From the NCBI RefSeq assembly GCF_007859935.1, contig NZ_SJPO01000002.1, positions 310,001-374,000 on the forward strand: a stretch of 64,000 nt of DNA. The letters run 5' to 3'. Shown one piece after another: positions 18,366 to 25,962 of the stretch. This stretch comes from Posidoniimonas polymericola (GTDB lineage Bacteria > Planctomycetota > Planctomycetia > Pirellulales > Lacipirellulaceae). A program made the position numbers and the translations under genes. Each line of letters starts with the position of its first letter. The stretch's first letter is position 1. Below the pieces are notes generated by a model that saw only the letters and a list, made by a program, of their open reading frames with translations, was not told where the DNA came from and made no database searches.

Positions 18366-18567
18366 TGGTTCGCTACCCGGTGAAACGGAACCAGTGAAAC
18401 AGCTGCCGGCGGAAGCCGGCAGCCGGAGGGCGTCCCCTGCGCGGTCGGCGAGGGATGCCGACACGCGGGTCGCTCCCAGGGGTCCGCCGATGCTCAACGC
18501 TCAGTCGACGCCGGGCGAAGTTCGCGCGGAGGTTTTGTCCCCTCCGCGCGATGTTTCGGACAAAACC
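18366..18567 (+). other. hairpin-dense gene-free region, candidate structured RNA or repeat
   Basis: Within the 555-base gap 18254-18808, five inverted repeats lie close together: TGGTTC/GAACCA (18366-18371 with 18388-18393); a 9-bp stem GCTGCCGGC with GGAA tetraloop (18402-18423); GTCGGC/GCCGAC (18444-18449 with 18457-18462); a 10-bp stem CGCGCGGAGG/CCTCCGCGCG (18523-18550); and a 10-bp stem GGTTTTGTCC/GGACAAAACC (18531-18567). The last two share bases 18531-18550 and cannot form together. A further copy of GGACAAAACCC is at 18670-18680. The next gene starts at 18809. The strand is assumed from that gene. Confidence 0.5.
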
Positions 18568-18808
18568 CCCCACCGCGGGACCGAGTCGGGCATCGCGTCT
18601 GAGGCTTGTATAGCAGGGCAAGACGTTTCGGGGATCGGTCGGCGGCCAGCTGGCGTTAGAATTGGCGGCGGACAAAACCCTCAACGAGGCGCCCATCAGC
18701 CGGCCGGCAATCGCCGACGCGTGGCTCGCCGGCCGCGGGCTGTCGGAAGCCCCAGTGTAGGCGGAAGTGTTGATAACGACAGGCTCTCCAAGAAAGCAGA
18801 AGGGCGGC

Positions 18809-19666
18809 ATGCAGATCATTCAGTGGGCGGCAGTGGGCGTCGCGATTCTCGGAATAGCGGCCACGCGGGCGGCGGCCGACGAGCCGCTGAAGGCGATGAC
18901 CTTCAACATCCGCTACGGCACGGCCAACGACGGCGAGAACCGCTGGCCCCTCCGCCGCGAAGCGGTCGCCGAGACCATCCGCCGCTGCGACCCAGATCTG
19001 CTGGGCGTCCAGGAGGCGCTCGACTTCCAGCTCGACTACCTAGACCAACAGCTCGATGGCTACGAGGTAATCGGTGTCGGCCGCGACGACGGCCGCCGAC
19101 GCGGCGAGTTCGCGGCCCTGCTGGTCCGCAGCGACCGTCTGGAAGTCGTCGACTGGGGGACCCGCTGGCTGAGCGATCGGCCGGAAGAGCCAGGATCCAA
19201 GACCTGGGGGGGCGATCTGCCGCGAATCTACACCTGGGCAAACCTCCGCGATAAGCCGTCTGGCCGAGAACTCCACGTGGTGAACGCCCACTGGGACCAC
19301 CGCTCGCAGGAGTCGCGGGAAAAGAGCGCCCAGGCGATTCTCGAGCACCTGGACGGCGTCGCGAGCGGTCGCGACTTGGCGATCGTAATGGGCGACTTCA
19401 ATGCCGGGCCAGAAAACCCGGCGATCCAGCAGCTTAGGGCAGACGGTTCAGGGCTCCGAGACACCTGGGCCGCCGTTCACCCAGACGCCGCCCGACCGTC
19501 GACCTTCAATGGCTTCCGGCTGCCCGCCACAGGACCGCAGATCGACTGGCTGCTGGTGGGACCTGGGTGGCAGGTGCAGTCGGCAGCAGTCATTCAAAAT
19601 CTGATCGAGGGGAAAATGCCGTCGGATCACTTCCCAATGACTGCGGTGATTCGGACGTCAGATTGA
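18809..19666 (+). CDS. secreted endonuclease/exonuclease/phosphatase family protein
   Basis: A metal-dependent phosphoesterase of the DNase I/EEP fold with a signal peptide (MQIIQWAAVGVAILG, ending near AAADEP), so it acts outside the cytoplasm. Family motifs appear in order: TFNIRYG (Asn metal ligand), LLGVQEAL (catalytic Glu), VNAHWDHRS, MGDFNAGP (Asp/Asn pair), and the C-terminal PSDHFPM with the catalytic His. The 285-residue length is typical. The start at 18809 is preferred over an in-frame start 14 codons upstream because it gives a clean signal peptide. The substrate (nucleic acid, sugar phosphate or lipid head group) cannot be told from sequence. Confidence 0.92.
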   Translation: MQIIQWAAVGVAILGIAATRAAADEPLKAMTFNIRYGTANDGENRWPLRREAVAETIRRCDPDLLGVQEALDFQLDYLDQQLDGYEVIGVGRDDGRRRGEFAALLVRSDRLEVVDWGTRWLSDRPEEPGSKTWGGDLPRIYTWANLRDKPSGRELHVVNAHWDHRSQESREKSAQAILEHLDGVASGRDLAIVMGDFNAGPENPAIQQLRADGSGLRDTWAAVHPDAARPSTFNGFRLPATGPQIDWLLVGPGWQVQSAAVIQNLIEGKMPSDHFPMTAVIRTSD

Positions 19667-19738
19667 CGTAAACCTAATCTGGGAAACGGATAACTGCAGT
19701 TGGCCGCGATGCCAATAGCCGCGCAGATCGCTTTGGGT

Positions 19739-19767
19739 TTGCGCACTCTGTGTATGCTGCCTATTTT
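19739..19767 (+). promoter_or_regulatory. candidate promoter of PEP-CTERM gene
   Basis: TTGCGC (19739-19744), a 17-base spacer, then TATTTT (19762-19767), about 110 bases upstream of the PEP-CTERM gene at 19880. Both boxes are partial matches to the sigma-70 consensus. Confidence 0.3.
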
Positions 19768-19879
19768 CTTGCTTTGCGGTGTCACGCTAGTTAGAACGGG
19801 GGTAGTGCGGCGAGACGCACCAGTTTTCTCTTACACCAAGGAGGGATGGGCCCAAGAACTTCAAGACTGAAGGCACCCG

Positions 19880-20572
19880 ATGAACCTCTCCCGTCTGCGC
19901 TGCTGTGTCGCGTCCCTCGCGGCGTTCCTAATTCTGATCTGCGAGTGCCGGGCCGATCTTGTAAATCACTACTTTGATTTGGCGGTCGACGGCACCGCCG
20001 CGTCGCCGGACGATCCCAACTTGATCGAGTTGCAGAAGACGAATCTGCAGGTTGGTGACATCACTTTCAACGCTACCCTGCGAGTTACCTCGAGTCATAG
20101 CTTCACGTTTTTCACTTTGGGGGATCCGTCCGGCCTGGGGGTAAAGAGCAGCGAAGATTTCCACCAGGTAGATGGCGGTGAGTGGCTCCACTTCACGCTT
20201 GAAGTGACAAATCCCACCGGCGGTCCCGTGCCTGAGGCGAGGCTCAGTTTTGTCGACTACTCGACGTTTTCATTTCTGCCACCGCCCGAGATTTATCTGA
20301 GCCCGAGCTCCACCATTCCTGTGGGCACAGCTGCCGTGCAAAGCACCGCAGGGGAAATCGACGTTGTCGAACTGCCGGAGTGGGTAGAAACCGAGCTCTA
20401 CTCGATCGCCGGCGCAGACATTTCGACGAGTCGTCACCTAGTGAAAGGCATCACCGCCACCTTCACCACAGCCGTTGCCGCAGTCCCCGAGCCGACCGGG
20501 TTCCTGTTCGGGACCTTGGTCGCCGCAGCAGCGGCGTGGAGTTCCTGCCAGACACGGCGTCGCTGCAGTTAG
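19880..20572 (+). CDS. PEP-CTERM sorting domain protein, 230 aa
   Basis: A signal peptide (MNLSRLRCCVASLAAFLIL, cleaved near CRADLV) precedes a beta-rich unknown domain. The C-terminus has the exosortase-type tripartite sorting signal: VPEPTG, a hydrophobic helix (FLFGTLVAAAAAW) and a basic tail (RRRC). The protein is predicted to be exported, then cut and anchored or released by an exosortase encoded elsewhere. AAGG lies seven bases before the ATG. Its TAG stop overlaps the TAA stop of the convergent dockerin gene by 4 bases. The function of the mature domain is not recognisable. Confidence 0.85.
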   Translation: MNLSRLRCCVASLAAFLILICECRADLVNHYFDLAVDGTAASPDDPNLIELQKTNLQVGDITFNATLRVTSSHSFTFFTLGDPSGLGVKSSEDFHQVDGGEWLHFTLEVTNPTGGPVPEARLSFVDYSTFSFLPPPEIYLSPSSTIPVGTAAVQSTAGEIDVVELPEWVETELYSIAGADISTSRHLVKGITATFTTAVAAVPEPTGFLFGTLVAAAAAWSSCQTRRRCS

Positions 20573-21597
20573 CGGGAGCGTCGTCGCCCGGCGATCAGCA
20601 GCCCACAGACCGCGGTCGCGAGAGTAGTTGGCTCTGGCGTTGCGGCCACTGCCGACATTGAGGGCGAGTAGTTGTCGCGCCAGACCGTGTAGTCGGCGGC
20701 GTCGACAACCCCGTCGCCATTCCCGTCGGCCCCGGAATTGGCGATTGTCGTCGCCCCGTAGTTGGCCTGCCAGACCAGGTAGTCGTTAAGGTCGACGTCC
20801 CCGTCGACGTCGTAATCGCCGTCGACGCGGGCAAAGTTGACCACGACAAAGTTGTCGAAATACGCGACGCCCTCAGCGGCCTGGGATGCGGCGTCGTCGC
20901 CGGTGGCGATCGCCGCTATGTCCACGTCTGTGAGTGAGTCGATCGTGCCGTTGCTGCTATCGACAAACGGCTCAGTGAGAATCGGTTGGCCGTCGTAGCT
21001 TAATTGGTAGAGGTCGTGATCGTAGTCTAAGGCCATCCGGAATTGGTGCCATTGATTGTCAACTTGAATGCCTTCGACCGCCTCGAAATACCCGTTGGGG
21101 TTTGACTGGTACAAGATCTCGCGAGTTAGGGCGTCTACCCCTAACGAACCGATCGTGAATGGGTAGTTGGTAGCGCTGAATCCTTCGAAAGCGCGCACGC
21201 CCAAAAACGGCCCGTTGCCGCCAGTTGATACGCTGTTTTCCACCTTCATGTCCCACTCAACGACGATCACTCCGTTGACCGGCGTCTCGTAGTCCTCGCG
21301 AGCAACGAGCCAGTGCGTGTCGTCGAAGGGTGTACGAGTCACTTCCACCGCTTGGTCGCCGCCGCCGTAGGGGTGCGACACACTGTTCTGGACGATCGCG
21401 GTCGATTCCGGGCCGTCTACGTCGCTGCTCAATTCGTACCAGCTGCCAGCTACATACGGGTCCACGGCTAGTGCACCGAGTGGGTAAGATTCGAAGCGGT
21501 TGGTGTCAATCAGCACAGTGGCGGATGCATTTCCCATCGCCCCGACGGCAGCCAGTACCGCTGAGTAAATACAGAAAGTCTTCAGGGGAGTGATCAC
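20569..21597 (-). CDS. secreted protein with dockerin type I and PEP-CTERM signal
   Basis: It starts at a GTG with AGAGG five bases away, giving a signal peptide ITPLKTFCIYSAVLAAVG that ends near ASAT. The mature part (residues about 25-270) is a beta-sandwich-like domain with EWDMKVENS, SLGVDALT, RMALDYDHDL and AYFDNFVVVN. A dockerin type I repeat pair follows (DYDVDGDVDLNDYLVW and GADGNGDGVVDAADYTVW), each with a calcium-loop DxDxDGxxD pattern. It ends with TPEPTTLATAV and the basic RRRSR, a PEP-CTERM-like tail. The domain is homologous to the divergent gene at 21961, which lacks the dockerin. Surface attachment is inferred. Confidence 0.85.
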   Translation of the reverse strand: MITPLKTFCIYSAVLAAVGAMGNASATVLIDTNRFESYPLGALAVDPYVAGSWYELSSDVDGPESTAIVQNSVSHPYGGGDQAVEVTRTPFDDTHWLVAREDYETPVNGVIVVEWDMKVENSVSTGGNGPFLGVRAFEGFSATNYPFTIGSLGVDALTREILYQSNPNGYFEAVEGIQVDNQWHQFRMALDYDHDLYQLSYDGQPILTEPFVDSSNGTIDSLTDVDIAAIATGDDAASQAAEGVAYFDNFVVVNFARVDGDYDVDGDVDLNDYLVWQANYGATTIANSGADGNGDGVVDAADYTVWRDNYSPSMSAVAATPEPTTLATAVCGLLIAGRRRSR

Positions 21598-21828
21598 GGG
21601 GACCTCTAGAGCGAGGGGACGGCAGGAATCAGAGGGCGGGGGGCGGACGGGGTGTACGACCGTTCGCAACCCCGAGTATACGCGGGCGGTAGGCCGTAAC
21701 AAGGATTTGGCGTCGCCTACAGCGAGATATCGCTAGGATCCTTGCATCTTCAGATGCGTATACGGGTTGCGACATATCGCAGACAATGGTGCCCCGGAAC
21801 AAATGACTTCAAACTTAGGTGAAATAGG

Positions 21829-21857
21829 TTGACCGGGCGTTGAGCCCTTAGTAACGT
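21829..21857 (+). promoter_or_regulatory. candidate promoter of PEP-CTERM gene at 21961
   Basis: TTGACC (21829-21834), a 17-base spacer, then TAACGT (21852-21857). The -35 box matches five of six positions and the -10 keeps the key first T, second A and last T. It lies about 105 bases upstream of the start, in a 363-base divergent intergenic region with no coding sequence. Confidence 0.35.
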
Positions 21858-21960
21858 TAACGGTTGTGCGGATAGGCGTACGTAATCGCGGCCGACGCTT
21901 CCGGGCGGATAAAACCGGCGGCTCGCACCATTTGAAACAGCATTCTTGAAGGGGTCGCTA

Positions 21961-22842
21961 ATGTCTCGGAGATCACACTGGTTTACCAACGCTGCGGCTG
22001 CGGTCGCGGTTGTTTTATTGGCTGGGGCGACTGCCCACGCTGCTGACTTGATGTATTTCGATGCGGAAGGTTTTGAAGCTGGTTACTCGCCTGCGTTCAA
22101 CGGCACCGGCGAACTGCAGGGTCAGACGCTAGTCAATATTGACGGCTCCACCTTGTGGAAAGAGAGCCCCAATCCGGCTGGATCTCCGAGCACCGCGACC
22201 GTAGTAGCGGGCGCCGGCGTGGGCGGTTCGCAAGGGGTTGAGGTAGTTAAGGAGTCGGGTATCAACGGCTTCTGGGGCGCCACGGTGGATGCGCTTCCGG
22301 TTCCTGGTTTGCCCTACATCTGCATCGAGTGGGACATGCTCGTCGAAGCTTCGATGGGAACCCCCTCGGGCGGCGACGATCCGTTTGGCCCCTATTTCGG
22401 AATTCAGGCTTTTAGCGAAGACGAAGGCCCCCCCGGTGCGGCCCTCCCGCTGGCGTTCCTCGGTGTCGACTCGCAAACGCTCGACATCCTCAACATCAGT
22501 GGTGGAGTCTTCTCCGAGACTGGTGAGACTGTCGCCGCCGGCGTCTGGAACTCGTTCCAGTTGTTCCTCGATTATGACACCAAGACCTACGATGGTTTTA
22601 TGAACGGCAGCGCTCTGTTCGTGGATGTGCCGTTCTTTGACACCGGCGCCGAACTGTTCTCCGACGCCGCCATCGCCGCCATCGCCGCTGCCGACACTCC
22701 CTATTACCAGGGTCTGACCGGCACGGCCTACTTTGACAATTACTATGTGTTCGGTACCGACACCGCCAAGATCCCCGAGCCGGCGGGCATTCTGCTGCTC
22801 TCGGTCGGCGCAGCTCTTGCGGCCTGCCGTCAGCGTCGCTAA
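21961..22842 (+). CDS. PEP-CTERM sorting domain protein, 293 aa
   Basis: It starts at the ATG at 21961 with GAAGGGG nearby; a signal peptide (RRSHWFTNAAAAVAVVLLAG) is cleaved near AHAADL. The body has EWDMLVEASM, FLGVDSQTLDIL, LFLDYDTKTY, AAIAAIAAAD and AYFDNYYVFG. These match the divergent neighbour at 20569-21597 in order, so the two are paralogues. It ends with IPEPAGILLLSVGAALAA then CRQRR, a canonical PEP-CTERM signal. No dockerin. A 14-bp terminator hairpin starts 24 bases after the stop, so it is probably a single-gene unit. Confidence 0.88.
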   Translation: MSRRSHWFTNAAAAVAVVLLAGATAHAADLMYFDAEGFEAGYSPAFNGTGELQGQTLVNIDGSTLWKESPNPAGSPSTATVVAGAGVGGSQGVEVVKESGINGFWGATVDALPVPGLPYICIEWDMLVEASMGTPSGGDDPFGPYFGIQAFSEDEGPPGAALPLAFLGVDSQTLDILNISGGVFSETGETVAAGVWNSFQLFLDYDTKTYDGFMNGSALFVDVPFFDTGAELFSDAAIAAIAAADTPYYQGLTGTAYFDNYYVFGTDTAKIPEPAGILLLSVGAALAACRQRR

Positions 22843-22865
22843 GATAGAGAAGTTGAGGTAGGATA

Positions 22866-22896
22866 TCCGGAGGCATGATCAAATCATGCCTCCGGA
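22866..22896 (+). terminator. transcription terminator hairpin
   Basis: A perfect 14-bp stem (22866-22879 with 22883-22896) with the 3-base loop CAA, just after the PEP-CTERM gene stop at 22842. There is no long T-run after it (CCTATCG), so it may be only partly Rho-independent. Confidence 0.7.
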
Positions 22897-22947
22897 CCTA
22901 TCGTTCAGAGAAGTCAGGCGTGTAGAAGAAGCAACTAGGCAAACTCT

Positions 22948-23283
22948 ATGAAACTTTCGATTGGCTCAACAGTCGCCGCTGCTGCTTTGGTGGTGGCATT
23001 TAGTGCCGAGGCACGGGCTGACGACGCGGGAAGAAGTCGATTCTTCAACCCGTTCTCCGTAACCTCCGCTAGCAGCACTTCGCCAAGCTGGTTTAGCGTG
23101 TTCCAGAGCCCGTCGGCGTCGACGGGACTTCGCAGTTCGTTCTCTGCGAGCACTAAAAAGACGACTACCGGAACTACTCCAGTTGCAGCGCCGGTTGCTG
23201 CCGCGGGCCGTCCGATTACGCCGCCGCCCTTCCGCAGCCCGTACGCCCCGCCGCCACGCCCGCCGTTCTTCCCGTTCCCGTAG
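22948..23283 (+). CDS. small secreted Pro-rich protein, 111 aa
   Basis: A signal peptide (MKLSIGSTVAAAALVVAFS, cleaved near AEARADD) is followed by a Ser/Phe-rich part (FFNPFSVTSASSTSPSWF, FQSPSAS), a Thr/Ala linker, and a Pro-rich C-terminus (PITPPPFRSPYAPPPRPPFF). The low complexity suggests a cell-wall or extracellular structural role, but this is inference. No sorting signal or lipobox. It sits between two hairpin terminators and so is probably its own transcription unit. The family is not recognised. Confidence 0.65.
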   Translation: MKLSIGSTVAAAALVVAFSAEARADDAGRSRFFNPFSVTSASSTSPSWFSVFQSPSASTGLRSSFSASTKKTTTGTTPVAAPVAAAGRPITPPPFRSPYAPPPRPPFFPFP

Positions 23284-23395
23284 GTCTCGGCCCGCGAGAA
23301 TGCGACTCAACGCATTTGATGCCAGAGGGGCAGCATTGCTCTCTCTAGCCGACCGGACGTTTGTATTGGATCGGTGTGTTTAGCTGGATAAATCG

Positions 23396-23429
23396 AAAAA
23401 GGACGCCGCGTTTCCGCGGCGTCCTTTTT
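23396..23429. terminator. bidirectional Rho-independent terminator
   Basis: A perfect 15-bp stem: AAAAAGGACGCCGCG (23396-23410), loop TTTC, then CGCGGCGTCCTTTTT (23415-23429). It ends in a T-run on both strands, so it can stop the small plus-strand gene and also the minus-strand polysaccharide locus, whose last stop is at 23511. Confidence 0.9.
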
Positions 23430-23510
23430 CTTGTGCCCAATGTTGACTCACGCTAGGACCAGTATCGTTGCGCCAGAAATTCTTCTTCAACGCAACTGCG
23501 GACCTGTCCG

Positions 23511-24872
23511 CTACGGAAGGATGACGCTTGCCCCACCCTGAGCGTCGCTGCGGTTAAGGATCCGGAAGAAGAAGTCAAACTGGACCGCTTGGCTGACGTA
23601 GCGGGCGAACGCTTCGTCGGTGTTCTCCTGCAGAATCAAAACGTCGTCGGCCTGCACCAACAAGTTAAGCCGCGGGTCGCGGAGCGCCTCGTTCAGGTCG
23701 ACGCGGATCATGACCTGTTGGCCGCCGGGCGTCTCACGAAGGATAGCGAGTTGACTTGGAGAGGGATTCCCAACCCCTGAGCCGACCGAGCTGCCATTAA
23801 GGTTGCTTGTGCTCAAACCGCCAGACAGCAGCTGGCCGCGGGCCCTTAGCACCGCTTCAATCACGTTCAAATCGCGGTCCAGCGGCAGCGACTGAACACT
23901 TGAAGGCAGAATGCCGCCCGTGTAGTAGGTTTCTTGGTTGCGTCCGCGGACGACGACGATGTCTCCGTCATGCAGAACAATATCTTCTCGAGGTATGTGA
24001 ACCGACTCACAATTCTTGGTTCGCAAAGGGATGCGTATGATACGCTCGCCGTCAATAGTTGGGTCGTCACTGGGGCAGAGCGGTCGGCAAGGCGCTTCGG
24101 CGTACCCGTCGGATCCCGCGCTTCCGCGATAGATTAGGATATCTCGACCGCCGCTAACGCTGGGCAGCCCGCCGGTGCGAGCCAGTGCGTTCAGTAGATC
24201 GTTCTGATATGCCGGAAGATCTACGATCTGGCCCGATGGCTTCTGCTCGCCGCCGATAGTCGTCGACGAGCCTCCGATACCAATTAGCGAGTTGTTCTGG
24301 AGCGTTACTGAACCTGATCGAGAGTCTTCTCGCACGACAACTACCCCTACGGTCCGCGAACGCATTAGGGAAACGATTATCCGATACTCGTTCGGGCGGA
24401 GGATCTCCTTGTCGAGGTAGGCTTGGATAATGGCCTGCTCGGCTTTCTCGATTGTGAGCCCTTTCATCGGCACGTTTCCGACCATCGGCAGCGAGACGTT
24501 GCCGTCGTCGCGGATGGGGAATGGGTAGCCGATCGAGGGCGTCTTCTCGGTCGAGTCGGCGACGCTCACCGGCGGCGGGGCGTCAACGCTGCCGACGATC
24601 CCTTCGACGTAGACGCCCAGCGTGTCGCCGACGTCGAGCAGGTACACTTCCGGCGGCGGGACGCGTAGCAGCGTCAGGTCGACCGGCGAGTAGCCCTCCT
24701 TAGACTCGGCCAGCAACTCCGGCGGCAGCGCGTGGGCCGGGACGCCGTTGGCAGTCGGGTTGGTTACCGCTGCACAGCCGACTTGCAGGAGCGATCCGAG
24801 ACCGAGCAGCAGCAAGCCGAACGCTCCGGGGCGACGCGACATGTTCGTGTGAATCTTTGGAAAGTTGGACAT
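23511..24872 (-). CDS. polysaccharide export outer-membrane lipoprotein, Wza-like
   Basis: The outer-membrane channel component of a Wzy-dependent exopolysaccharide exporter. The N-terminus has a lipoprotein signal with lipobox LLQVGC (Cys at residue 33 from the first ATG; an alternative ATG ten codons later gives a more standard length). The polysaccharide-export domain begins at PEVYLLDVGDTLGVYVEG, and SLBB-type beta-grasp segments follow (GNVSLPMVGNVPMKGLTIEKAE; RTVGVVVVREDS). A Gly/Ser-rich insertion and a C-terminal SLBB-like region (ETPGGQQVMIRVDLNEAL; QADDVLILQ) complete 453 residues. It is the last gene of the polysaccharide locus, ending before a bidirectional terminator, and is preceded by another lipoprotein gene 40 bases away. 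Confidence 0.9.
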   Translation of the reverse strand: MSNFPKIHTNMSRRPGAFGLLLLGLGSLLQVGCAAVTNPTANGVPAHALPPELLAESKEGYSPVDLTLLRVPPPEVYLLDVGDTLGVYVEGIVGSVDAPPPVSVADSTEKTPSIGYPFPIRDDGNVSLPMVGNVPMKGLTIEKAEQAIIQAYLDKEILRPNEYRIIVSLMRSRTVGVVVVREDSRSGSVTLQNNSLIGIGGSSTTIGGEQKPSGQIVDLPAYQNDLLNALARTGGLPSVSGGRDILIYRGSAGSDGYAEAPCRPLCPSDDPTIDGERIIRIPLRTKNCESVHIPREDIVLHDGDIVVVRGRNQETYYTGGILPSSVQSLPLDRDLNVIEAVLRARGQLLSGGLSTSNLNGSSVGSGVGNPSPSQLAILRETPGGQQVMIRVDLNEALRDPRLNLLVQADDVLILQENTDEAFARYVSQAVQFDFFFRILNRSDAQGGASVILP

Positions 24873-24912
24873 ATCGATTTAGGCCAGTAGGACACAAGGG
24901 CCGCCGATGGCG

Positions 24913-25758
24913 TTACCTGAGGAAGTCGTTTCCGAAACGCCGCGACGCAGATGGCGGCACGACATCGCGATGCAGTGAGCGTTGGGAAGGGGCAGTGGCG
25001 GAGTAGTTCGGCACCGCTTCGTGCGACGGTCCGACTGGTTCGGCGGCCTCGCCCCGAGGGGCGTCGACGACGACTGCCGACGGGTTCTTTCGCCCGAAGG
25101 CCGCGGGAGACACCGCGTGCGGGGAGAGGGGCGAAGTAGATCCATCCAGCATCGGCAGCAACAGGGCGTCGGGGGCCGTGGCGTCAATCGGCATCGCCGG
25201 AACAGGCTCGAGATCGCCCGGGTAGGGCGCTCGCGGCGCGATGGCGTCATCGCCGCCTGTGTTGCAGGGGCAACCGGCGCCTCCCTCAATGGCCCCGCCT
25301 TTGGAGCAAAGGCTCGCTGACGCCGGCACAACCGCCTGGTCGCGGTAGCCACCCTCGCGGGCGATGCGTGCCCCGAGACGGTAGCCGTCGAACCATTCGT
25401 AGGCGCCCTTGTTGAGCGGCGCCACGCGGTTCAGCGAGTTCCAGTAGGGACGCGGCGGGACTGGCGGTGGCTCACCGGTGCCGCCGGCGTAGCAGAACTC
25501 GACAAATCCCTCCTGGAAGCCTAGTACGAAGTCGGCCGACCGGCACTCGACACCCGACGCACGCTGCTCCGCCCAGGCGTCGGACGCCCAGGCGGCGTAC
25601 AGCGTGCGGCTCTCGCAGCGGTCGCGGCGCCAGCTGAACTGCTTTGGCTCTTTGATCAGCGTCCGGTACGCGTTGTTGCAGACCGACAGACAGCCGGTAG
25701 TGCAGCAGATTAGCAGGACGCTGGCGGTGGCTGTTCGGAATTTCATATGAATCGGCAT
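24913..25758 (-). CDS. hypothetical lipoprotein of polysaccharide locus, 281 aa
   Basis: A lipoprotein signal with lipobox region LLICCTTGC follows MKFRTATASV; the start may be either 25758 or the ATG at 25746. The conserved part has many aromatics and Cys: WRRDRCESRTLYAAWASDAW, FVLGFQEGFVEFCYAGG, PPVPPRPYWN and YEWFDGYRLGARIAREGGYR. This GF/YW pattern recurs in planctomycete lipoproteins of polysaccharide export loci. The C-terminal 130 residues are Pro/Ala-rich and variable. It probably associates with the Wza-like channel, but this is inferred only from position. A 204-base gap separates it from the upstream ligase gene. Confidence 0.7.
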   Translation of the reverse strand: MPIHMKFRTATASVLLICCTTGCLSVCNNAYRTLIKEPKQFSWRRDRCESRTLYAAWASDAWAEQRASGVECRSADFVLGFQEGFVEFCYAGGTGEPPPVPPRPYWNSLNRVAPLNKGAYEWFDGYRLGARIAREGGYRDQAVVPASASLCSKGGAIEGGAGCPCNTGGDDAIAPRAPYPGDLEPVPAMPIDATAPDALLLPMLDGSTSPLSPHAVSPAAFGRKNPSAVVVDAPRGEAAEPVGPSHEAVPNYSATAPSQRSLHRDVVPPSASRRFGNDFLR

Positions 25759-25962
25759 CTATGAGCGAGTACGCGCCGCCCGGGCGGCGCATGCATTTGA
25801 GCTACGGGTTGTATCGACCGCGCTTCCCGCATCGGTTAGCGAAACCTTGAGGGTGACGCCGAATGTGCCGACAGGTGGGTGGCTGGCGCCGCTAGCGTTG
25901 CGGGCACAGCGAGATACCGCTCGCGAAGTGGTAGGGGCGCTGACAGGGCGGTTGCCAGCTGG

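Noticed and set aside
18361-18480. CGGTGAAACGGAACCAGTGAAAC looks at first like part of a cobalamin riboswitch.
   Set aside because: The GCTGCCCCCGCAACTGT core and the AGCCAGGAGACC B12 box are missing; the following stem has a different sequence and loop. No cobalamin gene is near.
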